NCBI GenBank assembly: GCA_018334525.1 | Contig: JAGXLT010000032.1 | Coordinates: 1 to 7,761 of the forward strand | Direction: 5' to 3' | DNA: 7,761 nucleotides | DNA from: Gammaproteobacteria bacterium | GTDB taxonomy: Bacteria; Pseudomonadota; Gammaproteobacteria; Nitrococcales; Nitrococcaceae | Part shown: positions 1 to 7,761 of the stretch, piece after piece | How the letters are laid out: the number at the start of each line of letters is the position of its first letter | Position numbering within the stretch: position 1 is the stretch's first letter | Program-made: the position numbers and the translations under genes | The notes under the pieces: model-generated | The model's input: only the letters and a program-made list of their open reading frames with translations | What the model was told of the DNA's origin: nothing | Database searches by the model: none

Positions 1-860
1 GGAAGAGATTCCACATGACGCGGGTTCGGCGTCATGACCGCTTCAATGGGTGTCTGGTGAACATCCACGTTTTTATCAAGTGCGCGGCGCAAATCACCAT
101 CAGTAAAGATGCCGAGGATACGTTGGTTATCATCAACGATTGCGGTCATGCCCAGTCCATACTGAGTCATTTCAACGAGGGCGTCCGCCAGGCCTGTGCC
201 GGGTCGGACCTGAGGTGTTTCAGCGCTGGGGTGCATTAGGTCTTCGATACGCAGTAAAAGGCGACGGCCCAGTCGTCCGCCCGGGTGCGAAAGGGCAAAG
301 TCTTCGGCAGTAAAACCGCGGGCTTCCAAGAGCGCAATTGCCAGCGCATCACCCATCGCCAAACTTGCGGTTGTGCTGGCCGTGGGTGCAAGTCCCAGAG
401 GGCAGGCTTCGCGATCCACGGTAACGTCAAGATGCACGTTGGCTGCGCGGGCGAGTGTTGATTGTGGATTACCGGTGATCGCCACTAATGCTATTTGTCG
501 GCGTTTAATTAGCGGGAGCAGCTGATTCACTTCATCGGTTTCGCCGGAATTTGATAAAGCGATCAGCGTATCGTCGCTGGTGATCATGCCCAGATCACCG
601 TGTCCGGCTTCGCCCGGATGGACGAAAAACGCGGGCGTGCCGGTGCTGGCCAGGGTGGCAGCCAATTTGCTGCCGATGTGCCCGGATTTTCCCATGCCGA
701 TCACCACAACGCGGCCCTCGCGCTGAAGTAACAAACGGCAGGCTGAGACAAAATGATCATCTATTCGGTTTGCCAGTGCGGCAACGGCTGCCGCTTCTGT
801 CTCGATTACGGCGCGGCCGAGTTTAACGAGGTCTTCATCTCTGACTGATTGAGTATTCAA
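1..860 (-). CDS. kdsD: Arabinose-5-phosphate isomerase KdsD (3' end outside window)
   Basis: This cytoplasmic enzyme interconverts D-ribulose 5-phosphate and D-arabinose 5-phosphate, the first step towards Kdo, the inner-core sugar of lipopolysaccharide. My reading of the reverse strand gives 286 codons with no stop. An N-terminal SIS domain (about residues 35-180) carries GMGKSGHIG at 55-63, an SNSGETDE stretch at 103-110, EACPLGLAPT at 151-160 and SHPGGRLGRR from 191. K58, E110, E151 and H192 fall one residue from the lysine, two glutamates and histidine described as catalytic in E. coli KdsD. The first CBS domain begins near 207 and the second is cut by the window edge. About 40 C-terminal residues should be missing. 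The start is TTG at 860-858: the only upstream in-frame codons before a TAG stop are not start codons, and GGAGAG lies 7 bases upstream. The gene sits 4 bases after yrbG, so the two are probably translationally coupled. GutQ is the alternative paralogue, but the yrbG/mla context favours KdsD. Confidence 0.96.
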   Translation of the reverse strand, partial: MNTQSVRDEDLVKLGRAVIETEAAAVAALANRIDDHFVSACRLLLQREGRVVVIGMGKSGHIGSKLAATLASTGTPAFFVHPGEAGHGDLGMITSDDTLIALSNSGETDEVNQLLPLIKRRQIALVAITGNPQSTLARAANVHLDVTVDREACPLGLAPTASTTASLAMGDALAIALLEARGFTAEDFALSHPGGRLGRRLLLRIEDLMHPSAETPQVRPGTGLADALVEMTQYGLGMTAIVDDNQRILGIFTDGDLRRALDKNVDVHQTPIEAVMTPNPRHVESL

Positions 861-864
861 ACGA

Positions 865-1845
865 TCACTCTCCGACTAAAAACAATAGCGCCTGATAAAC
901 AACATAGCCGACCAGCAAAACAACCGCATCCGCGCGCCCGAGTTGTCCGCGTTGCCCGAATCTACCCCCCAGCAGCAGTACTGCTAGGAAAAACACCACC
1001 ATGATGCCGTAGTCTCGGATCAGACTCACGCCTGAAAAAGAAAATGGTTGAATCAGTGCAGCGATTCCTAAGACTCCGAGGAGATTAAAAATACAAGAAC
1101 CGATGATGTTGCCGATCGCGAGGTTGTTATGTCCGCGACGTACACTCGCAATGCCCGCTGCCAGCTCGGGTAGGCTGGTGCCAATTGCCACAATCGACAA
1201 ACCGATTACCAGTTCGCTGACGCCGATAAGTCTGGCCAGACCACTTGCCGACCAGACCAATCCCTGCGAGCTGACTAATAGTAGAATGAGTCCGCCCACC
1301 AGCCAGAGCAGTAATGTTCGCATGGGCTGGCCGGCCGCTTCCGAGGTTTCCGGCTGTGCCTCACGCACAATATCGGCGCCTCCCCGTTTTGCTTCAATAA
1401 ACAACCAGATCAGCACCCCGATCATCCCGATTAGCAACACTGCCCCGTCGAGCCGGGAAAAATGCTGATTGACCATTAACAGTGCCACACCGGCTGTCAC
1501 AAATAACAGCAGGCGATACTCTCTTGCAATTATGCCCTGAGGCAGCAAAATCGGCGCGATGATGCAGGTAATACCAAGGATCAGACCGATGTTAGCGATA
1601 TTGGAGCCGAGTGCGTTGCCAAGAGCGATCCCCGGACTGCCTTCGTAGGCGGCCAGTGCCGAAACCATCATTTCAGGCAGAGACGTACCGATCCCAATCA
1701 CGAAAATACCGATGAGTAACGAAGAAACACCCAGTCGGCCGGCTGCTGTGGCGGCGGCATCAATAAACCGATCAGCGCTCCAGGCCAGCAAGCCAAGTGA
1801 GGCGATTAGCACAATCAATAAAAGCGGTAGTTGACTGCCAAACAA
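865..1845 (-). CDS. yrbG: CaCA-family sodium/calcium-type antiporter YrbG
   Basis: An inner-membrane antiporter of the Ca2+:cation antiporter family, 326 residues, close to the E. coli YrbG length. The sequence is almost entirely hydrophobic, consistent with about ten membrane helices. It shows the two inverted alpha repeats that form the ion site. The first is GIGTSLPE (51-58) followed by ALGSNIANIGLILG. The second is AIGTSLPE (about 220-227) followed by GNIIGSCIFNLLGVLG. The acidic residue in each GTSLPE motif is intact. A hydrophilic loop near the middle (KRGGADIVREAQPETSEA) separates the halves. The start is TTG at 1845-1843: an in-frame TAA lies five codons upstream, no other start codon intervenes, and AAGGAG is well placed. 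It heads a leftward unit with kdsD, as in E. coli, where this gene is also divergent from mlaF. The physiological substrate is not known from sequence, and the gene is not required for the Mla pathway as far as is known. Confidence 0.94.
   Translation of the reverse strand: MFGSQLPLLLIVLIASLGLLAWSADRFIDAAATAAGRLGVSSLLIGIFVIGIGTSLPEMMVSALAAYEGSPGIALGNALGSNIANIGLILGITCIIAPILLPQGIIAREYRLLLFVTAGVALLMVNQHFSRLDGAVLLIGMIGVLIWLFIEAKRGGADIVREAQPETSEAAGQPMRTLLLWLVGGLILLLVSSQGLVWSASGLARLIGVSELVIGLSIVAIGTSLPELAAGIASVRRGHNNLAIGNIIGSCIFNLLGVLGIAALIQPFSFSGVSLIRDYGIMVVFFLAVLLLGGRFGQRGQLGRADAVVLLVGYVVYQALLFLVGE
868..873 (-). promoter_or_regulatory. Ribosome binding site of kdsD
   Basis: GGAGAG on the minus strand lies inside the last codons of yrbG, 7 bases before the TTG at 860. 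It supports the TTG as the true start and suggests that ribosomes finishing yrbG can start kdsD directly. Confidence 0.7.
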
Positions 1846-1853
1846 AAAATGAG

Positions 1854-1859
1854 CTCCTT
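1854..1859 (-). promoter_or_regulatory. Ribosome binding site of yrbG
   Basis: AAGGAG on the minus strand stands 8 bases before the TTG at 1845. It is part of TAAGGAG, whose TAA is in frame with yrbG, so translation cannot start further upstream. This fixes the TTG start. Confidence 0.8.
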
Positions 1860-1879
1860 AATGCGTTTGCGCACCATAC

Positions 1880-1919
1880 TGCCTGATCGGCATTTGACGC
1901 TACTGTCAGCGTGCCTGAT
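1880..1919 (+). repeat. Direct repeat TGCCTGAT, two copies around the promoter
   Basis: TGCCTGAT occurs at 1880-1887 and again at 1912-1919, 32 bases apart from start to start, about three helical turns. The first copy lies upstream of the -35 element and the second overlaps the -10 element. This is the geometry of a possible pair of regulator sites, but eight bases could also recur by chance. No known regulator is recognised. Confidence 0.35.
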
Positions 1920-1922
1920 ACT
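1894..1922 (+). promoter_or_regulatory. Predicted sigma-70-type promoter of the mla operon
   Basis: TTGACG at 1894-1899 matches the -35 consensus at five of six positions. GATACT at 1917-1922 matches the -10 consensus at four of six. The spacer is exactly 17 bases. Transcription would begin near 1928-1930, directly at the mlaF ATG (1931), leaving little or no 5' leader. The call is by eye only; no score was computed. No comparably good promoter was seen on the minus strand for yrbG-kdsD. Confidence 0.55.
1895..1912 (+). repeat. Interleaved inverted repeats in the promoter spacer
   Basis: TGAC-N6-GTCA (1895-1908) and ACGCT-N6-AGCGT (1897-1912) are both perfect short inverted repeats. They sit between and over the -35 element and the spacer. 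They could form an operator for a dimeric repressor. The arms are only 4 and 5 bases, so the evidence is weak. Confidence 0.3.
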
Positions 1923-1930
1923 TCGTGCGC

Positions 1931-2752
1931 ATGGCCGGCTCAGCAGTAATTACACCACTTATTGATATTAAGGGATTGGTTTTTTCCCGCGGACAGCGGC
2001 GGCTGTTCAGCGAAATTGATATTACCGTTGAGCAGGGTGAAGTCGTGGCGATTATGGGGCCCAGCGGGACCGGTAAAACCACGCTGTTACGGCTCATCGG
2101 AGGGCAGCTTCGCGCTGATGCAGGGTCCGTGAAAGTAGCGGGGCAGGAGGTTGGTGAGCTTTCGCGTCGTGATTTGTATCGCCTGCGGCGGCGCATGGGA
2201 GTGCTGTTTCAAAGCGGAGCGCTTTTTACCGACATGACGTGTTATGAAAACGTGGCGTTCCCCTTGCGCGAGCACACGAATCTGTCTGAGGCACTCATTT
2301 ATCACATCGTATTAATGAAATTACAAACAGTAGGCCTGCGTGGCGCGCGGGATCTTTATCCTGCCGAGCTATCGGGCGGAATGGCGCGGCGCGTATCGCT
2401 GGCGCGGGCGTTGGCGATGGATCCTGAGCTGATGCTTTATGATGAACCGTTTGCCGGGCAGGATCCGATCTCGATGGGGGCGTTGACGCAGGCAATTCGC
2501 CAACTTAATGACGCACTTGGGATTACCAGCATTATTGTGTCGCACGATGTCGGTGAAACACTGAGCATTGCCGACCGAGTCTATGTGATTTCAGAGGAGC
2601 AGGTTGTCGCCTGTGGCACCCCTGATGAGTTAAGAAACAGCGACTCTGCCTGGGTTCAGCAATTTATACAGGCACTGCCGGATGGGCCGGTGCCGTTTCA
2701 TTACCCGGCCGCCGATTTGGATGATGAGCTGCGATCAAGGCCTTTGAAATGA
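1931..2752 (+). CDS. mlaF: Mla phospholipid transport ATPase subunit MlaF
   Basis: The cytoplasmic ABC ATPase that powers the MlaFEDB complex, which moves phospholipids between the inner membrane and the periplasm to keep the outer membrane asymmetric. The protein is 273 residues. Walker A is GPSGTGKTT (43-51, K49), the signature is LSGGMARR (from 147), Walker B is LMLYDEP with D171-E172, and the H-loop histidine is H205. The [10 protein letters not shown] and PLREHT stretches are typical of MlaF rather than a generic transporter ATPase. The C-terminal tail, with [10 protein letters not shown], matches the MlaF extension that in E. coli contacts the partner ATPase near MlaB. ATG 1931 is chosen because it aligns with the E. 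coli N-terminus; a GTG at 1925 is also in frame. No Shine-Dalgarno sequence precedes either codon. The gene ends in an ATGA overlap with mlaE. Confidence 0.97.
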   Translation: MAGSAVITPLIDIKGLVFSRGQRRLFSEIDITVEQGEVVAIMGPSGTGKTTLLRLIGGQLRADAGSVKVAGQEVGELSRRDLYRLRRRMGVLFQSGALFTDMTCYENVAFPLREHTNLSEALIYHIVLMKLQTVGLRGARDLYPAELSGGMARRVSLARALAMDPELMLYDEPFAGQDPISMGALTQAIRQLNDALGITSIIVSHDVGETLSIADRVYVISEEQVVACGTPDELRNSDSAWVQQFIQALPDGPVPFHYPAADLDDELRSRPLK

Positions 2753-3525
2753 CGGACTTACTGCAGCGCTTAGGGGCCGCAACCCTGAATAATGTGGCTA
2801 CCCTGGGCCGTGCGGCCTGCTTTTTTTGGCGTATTCTGCTTGGCCTGAGTGAACTCCTGCGCCGCCCCGGGCTGCTGGTGCATCAGATTTATTCAGTGGG
2901 TGTGTTAACGCTGGTCATTATTGTGGTTTCAGGCGTGTTCGTGGGCATGGTGCTCGGGCTGCAGGGCTATTACACACTGGTTGACTTTGGCGCAGAAGAG
3001 TCGCTGGGGGTACTGGTGGCGCTTACGCTTACCCGGGAGCTCGGACCGGTTGTTACGGCGCTGCTGTTCGCCGGGCGAGCCGGTTCAGCGCTAACAGCTG
3101 AAATCGGCTTAATGAAGGCTACGGAACAGCTTGCCGGCATGGAAATGATGGCCGTTGACCCTGAAAGGCGCGTTCTGGCGCCGCGTTTGCTTGCGGCGGT
3201 GATCTCCTTACCGTTGCTGGCCACGCTGTTTACTCTGCTGGCGATTTTTGGTGCGTATGGTGTTGCGACAACGATGCTTGGTATCGATGGCGGTGCATTC
3301 TGGTCGCAAATGCAGGCGCAGGTGAGTTTTACTGACGATGTACTCAATGGACTGATTAAGAGCCTGGCTTTTGGCGTGGTCGCCGGGTGGATAGCGGTCT
3401 TTAACGGCTATGATTGTATGCCGACATCGCAGGGCGTCAGTCGAGCGACGACAAGGACGGTGGTGGTGACATCGCTGATTGTGTTGGGTCTGGATTTTGT
3501 GCTCACGGCACTGATGTTTGATTAA
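2749..3525 (+). CDS. mlaE: Mla phospholipid transport permease MlaE
   Basis: The integral membrane permease of the MlaFEDB complex; two copies form the lipid-binding cavity under the MlaD ring. It is 258 residues, the usual size for the MlaE (PF02405) family. An amphipathic N-terminal stretch is followed by a strongly hydrophobic segment at about 47-71, then LTRELGPV (93-101 region; R96 and E97 correspond to an arginine/glutamate pair studied in E. coli MlaE). Next comes the family hallmark [19 protein letters not shown] (107-125), followed by [14 protein letters not shown], which resembles the coupling region that contacts the ATPase. The C-terminus, with ISRATTRT-like and [12 protein letters not shown] segments, is also characteristic. 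ATG 2749 overlaps the mlaF stop by four bases, with AAGG at 2737-2740 as ribosome binding site. No oddities were seen. Confidence 0.97.
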   Translation: MTDLLQRLGAATLNNVATLGRAACFFWRILLGLSELLRRPGLLVHQIYSVGVLTLVIIVVSGVFVGMVLGLQGYYTLVDFGAEESLGVLVALTLTRELGPVVTALLFAGRAGSALTAEIGLMKATEQLAGMEMMAVDPERRVLAPRLLAAVISLPLLATLFTLLAIFGAYGVATTMLGIDGGAFWSQMQAQVSFTDDVLNGLIKSLAFGVVAGWIAVFNGYDCMPTSQGVSRATTRTVVVTSLIVLGLDFVLTALMFD

Positions 3526-3526
3526 C

Positions 3527-3532
3527 GGAGGG
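3527..3532 (+). promoter_or_regulatory. Ribosome binding site of mlaD
   Basis: GGAGGG lies in the 15-base gap after mlaE, 8 bases before GTG 3541 but 17 before the alternative ATG 3550. The spacing favours the GTG start. It is the strongest Shine-Dalgarno sequence in the rightward operon. Confidence 0.75.
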
Positions 3533-3540
3533 TTTGTCCG

Positions 3541-4014
3541 GTGGGTAATATGCGGAGTATCGAGATAGCAGTAGGCACCTTCGTTGTTGCCGGGTGTGTT
3601 GCACTGTTTGTGCTGGCTATGCAGGTGAGCAATATCACGGCTTTTCAGCGAACCGAGGGCTACACTGTTGTTGGTTACTTTCAAAATGTTGGTGGATTGC
3701 GTGAGCGAGCACCGGTGAGTCTCGGCGGTGTTCAGATTGGTCGGGTTACCGCCATTGAACTTGATCAGGCACGGTTGGAAGCGCGCGTCGAAATGACGAT
3801 TTCCGCTGATTATGATGATCTGCCGAGTGACTCCTCAGGCAGCATCCGTACATCGGGTCTGTTGGGTGAGCAGTATGTCTCATTAGAGCCGGGTGGAATG
3901 CCGGATGCTCTTCAAAACGGCTCTGAGCTGCTCGTTACCCAATCAGCGCTGGTACTAGAAGATGTGGTCGGTCGATTTATCTTTAATCAGTCAGCGGGTG
4001 ATCAGAGTGAGTGA
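3541..4014 (+). CDS. mlaD: Mla MCE-domain lipid-binding protein MlaD
   Basis: A membrane-anchored periplasmic protein that forms the hexameric MCE ring on MlaE and passes lipids to or from the periplasmic carrier. It is 157 residues. One N-terminal transmembrane anchor spans about residues 7-27. The MCE domain runs from about 41 to 120, with the typical GYFQNVGGLRERAPVSLGGV opening and IGRVTAIEL, then SIRTSGLLGEQYVSLEPGG near its end. The C-terminal SALVLEDVVGRFIFN region is the helix that lines the ring pore. It is shorter than E. coli MlaD (183 residues), but the domain is complete and the length looks like that of pseudomonads. The cysteine at 19 lies inside the anchor and is not a convincing lipobox. 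GTG 3541 is preferred because of its Shine-Dalgarno sequence. In most relatives mlaC follows; here mlaB starts within the last codons of mlaD. Confidence 0.95.
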   Translation: MGNMRSIEIAVGTFVVAGCVALFVLAMQVSNITAFQRTEGYTVVGYFQNVGGLRERAPVSLGGVQIGRVTAIELDQARLEARVEMTISADYDDLPSDSSGSIRTSGLLGEQYVSLEPGGMPDALQNGSELLVTQSALVLEDVVGRFIFNQSAGDQSE

Positions 4015-4325
4015 CGCGCTCACCCTCGAGAAGGCTTCAGCAGATCGGTTTACGTTGCGGGGCGATCTGCGGGCAGAGAATGTGATGGGTGTGTTGTCAC
4101 AACTGCCGGCGGGGGCGGAGCCGTGTCAGCTTGATCTGGCCGAGGTAAAAAATAGTGATAGTGCCGGGCTTGCTCTATTGCTCGAATGGCAATTACGGAT
4201 GCAGGCCGCCGGTGGCACTCTTGATTTGCGGGATGCGCCGGATCAGTTGATCAGGCTCGCTCAAATCAGCAGCGTTGATACAATATTGGGGCTGTCAATT
4301 AACGATGTACGGGATACGAAAGAAA

Positions 4326-4339
<14 letters not shown>
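4007..4339 (+). CDS. mlaB: STAS-domain protein MlaB, regulator of the Mla ATPase
   Basis: A small cytoplasmic STAS-domain protein that binds MlaF and is needed for stability and activity of the MlaFEDB complex. It is 110 residues from GTG 4007. A beta-rich start (FTLRGDLRAENV) leads to CQLDLAEVKNSDSAGLALLLEW at about 40-61. Serine 52 in the SDSAGLALL motif corresponds to the conserved threonine of E. coli MlaB (VDTGGLALL). The later GGTLDLRDAPDQLIRLAQI completes the fold. The gene overlaps mlaD by 8 bases (GTGAGTGA), so it is likely translated by ribosomes reinitiating after mlaD. GTG 3998 is an alternative start with no better ribosome binding site. The weak homology of STAS proteins is offset by the context, and the identification is firm. 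Confidence 0.88.
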
Positions 4340-6478
<2,139 letters not shown>

Positions 6479-6481
6479 GCG

Positions 6482-7761
6482 TTGGATATTCGCAGACTTA
6501 GCACGACTCAGCCGGATTTTCAGACACAGCTTGGTGCTTTAACCAATTGGGATGACGGAGCCACTCATGCGGTGGAGTCTGCTGTCTCTGAGATTTTAAA
6601 ACGCGTACGCAGTCAGGGCGATCAAGCATTGCTTGATTACAGCAAGACACTGGATGACTACCCCGTCGATGCCGTTAGTCAGCTTGAGGTGAGCCAGGCG
6701 CGTTGTCAGGCCGCGCTTGAGGGTCTTGATCCGGCCGATCGAGACGCGCTTGAGCAAGCGGCGGCGCGCGTCTATGCCTATCATCAGCATCAGCGAAGCA
6801 CCTCATGGCAGCATGAGGAACCCGATGGCACTGTGCTAGGGCAACAAGTGACACCGCTTGAGCGCGTTGGCATTTACGTACCGGGCGGGAAAGCGGCATA
6901 CCCCTCATCGGTTCTGATGAATGCGATTCCAGCCGATGTGGCGGGGGTGGGTGAAATCGTGATGGTGGCGCCGGCGCCGGGCGGTGAAATCAGCGCGATG
7001 GTGCTAGCCGCGGCTGCGGTGGCGAGAGTGGATCGGTTATTTCTTCTGGGTGGTGCGCAAGCCATTGCGGCATTGGCCTATGGAACAGAAACCGTGCCGG
7101 CGGTGGATAAAATTGTCGGCCCGGGTAACGCTTATGTGGCTGAGGCAAAGCGCCGTGTATTTGGGCATGTAGGCATTGATATGGTGGCAGGCCCGTCTGA
7201 GATTCTGGTGATCTGCGATGGGCAGACGGATCCGGAGTGGACGGCAATGGATCTTTTCTCTCAGGCAGAGCATGACGAGGATGCGCGCGCCTTTTTAGTT
7301 TGCCCGGAGGCCCGTTACCTCGATGAGGTGCAGGCAGCCATGGAGCGGTTGTTACCGCAAATGGAACGCTCCGAAATTATTCGTGAATCGTTGTCTCGGC
7401 GTGGGGCGTTAATCTGCGTTAGGGATTTGGTTGAAGCGGCTGATGTAGCAAATGCGATTGCTCCTGAGCATCTTGAGCTTTCTGTGAGCGAACCTGAGCG
7501 TTTGGCGGAAAGAATCCATCATGCCGGCGCAATATTTTTAGGGCGCTATACCCCGGAGGCAATCGGCGATTATTGCGCGGGCCCGAGCCATGTGCTGCCG
7601 ACCTCGCGCACAGCCCGGTTTGCCTCACCGCTAGGGGTGTATGACTTTCAAAAGGTCACCAGTCTGATTAATTGCAGTGAAGCGGGTGCAGATACTTTAG
7701 GTCGAATCGCTGCGCGTCTGGCGCATGCGGAGGGGCTTACCGCGCATGCCCGCTTTCCCCC
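6482..7761 (+). CDS. hisD: Histidinol dehydrogenase HisD (3' end outside window)
   Basis: Zinc- and NAD-dependent enzyme that oxidises L-histidinol to L-histidine in two steps, ending the pathway. I read 426 codons without a stop; the family is about 430-435 residues, so only a few residues are missing. The family signature is present around [14 protein letters not shown] and [10 protein letters not shown]. The zinc-ligand candidates are Q261 and H264 in SQAEHD, D363 in GDYCAGPSH, and H422 in GLTAH. The catalytic pair E329-H330 is in APEHLE. All are offset by two or three from the E. coli positions. The start is TTG 6482: the hisG TAA lies in the same frame two codons upstream, the next possible starts would cut the N-terminal IRRL segment, and a weak GGGG sits 6 bases before. 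hisC is likely to follow. Confidence 0.97.
   Translation, partial: MDIRRLSTTQPDFQTQLGALTNWDDGATHAVESAVSEILKRVRSQGDQALLDYSKTLDDYPVDAVSQLEVSQARCQAALEGLDPADRDALEQAAARVYAYHQHQRSTSWQHEEPDGTVLGQQVTPLERVGIYVPGGKAAYPSSVLMNAIPADVAGVGEIVMVAPAPGGEISAMVLAAAAVARVDRLFLLGGAQAIAALAYGTETVPAVDKIVGPGNAYVAEAKRRVFGHVGIDMVAGPSEILVICDGQTDPEWTAMDLFSQAEHDEDARAFLVCPEARYLDEVQAAMERLLPQMERSEIIRESLSRRGALICVRDLVEAADVANAIAPEHLELSVSEPERLAERIHHAGAIFLGRYTPEAIGDYCAGPSHVLPTSRTARFASPLGVYDFQKVTSLINCSEAGADTLGRIAARLAHAEGLTAHARFP

Noticed and set aside
1846..1924. Promoter for yrbG-kdsD on the minus strand
   Set aside because: CTGACA and TATGGT are present, but 25 bases apart, too far for a normal sigma-70 promoter. A promoter for another sigma factor cannot be excluded.
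3208..3684. Open frame of 158 codons on the minus strand
   Set aside because: It lies antisense to mlaE and mlaD, both clear genes. Its composition (histidine-, threonine- and arginine-rich, no domain) is typical of a shadow frame.
3533..4020. Hidden or frameshifted mlaC
   Set aside because: All three forward frames around the mlaD/mlaB boundary were considered; mlaD and mlaB account for all the sequence, and no signal peptide or MlaC-like segment is present.
4247..4303. Possible internal promoter for ibaG-murA (TACAAT at 4279, TTGATC at 4247, TTGATA at 4275)
   Set aside because: The hexamers do not pair at acceptable spacing: 26 bases between TTGATC and TACAAT, and no good -10 lies 16-18 bases after TTGATA.
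4275..4325. Possible longer N-terminus for ibaG
   Set aside because: The extra residues are mlaB sequence in another frame and do not resemble the BolA family; the tandem ATG codons at 4326/4329 give the normal family length.

Overview
The window looks like chromosomal core DNA of a gammaproteobacterium. It holds ten protein genes and no RNA genes, mobile elements or CRISPR array. The gene order (kdsD and yrbG divergent from an mla lipid-transport operon that runs into ibaG, murA and then hisG-hisD) is the arrangement known from Gammaproteobacteria. The murA-hisG-hisD junction and the short-form HisG resemble Pseudomonas and Chromatiales-type lineages more than enterics. I cannot name the genus from sequence alone.

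Layout. On the minus strand, positions 1-860 carry kdsD (arabinose-5-phosphate isomerase; its C-terminus lies beyond the left edge). Upstream of it, 865-1845 carries yrbG (CaCA-family cation/calcium antiporter). The two are four bases apart and are probably co-transcribed towards the left edge, where kdsC and the lpt genes would be expected. A divergent intergenic region of about 80 bases (1846-1930) holds a good sigma-70-like promoter pointing right, plus small direct and inverted repeats. On the plus strand follow mlaF (1931-2752), mlaE (2749-3525), mlaD (3541-4014), mlaB (4007-4339), ibaG (4326-4571), murA (4576-5856), hisG (5843-6478) and hisD (6482 to the right edge, lacking only its last few residues). 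Genes overlap or are separated by at most 15 bases, so mlaF to hisD is probably one transcription unit. No stretch over 300 bases lacks a gene, and I saw no convincing terminator.

How the genes work together. KdsD makes the precursor of Kdo for lipopolysaccharide. MlaFEDB is the inner-membrane ABC complex that keeps phospholipid out of the outer leaflet of the outer membrane. MurA starts peptidoglycan synthesis. The left and middle of the window are therefore an envelope-biogenesis cluster, with the BolA-like protein IbaG inserted before murA. HisG and HisD begin and end histidine biosynthesis and appear to be joined to the envelope operon by a murA/hisG overlap.

The most notable points are: (1) mlaC, the periplasmic lipid shuttle gene that normally sits between mlaD and mlaB, is absent, and mlaD and mlaB overlap directly; (2) the best promoter for the mla operon puts its transcription start almost on the mlaF start codon, which lacks a Shine-Dalgarno sequence, so mlaF may be translated from a leaderless mRNA; (3) seven of the ten genes appear to use GTG or TTG start codons. 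I did not find a clearly new biological system; the window is mostly conserved housekeeping DNA.
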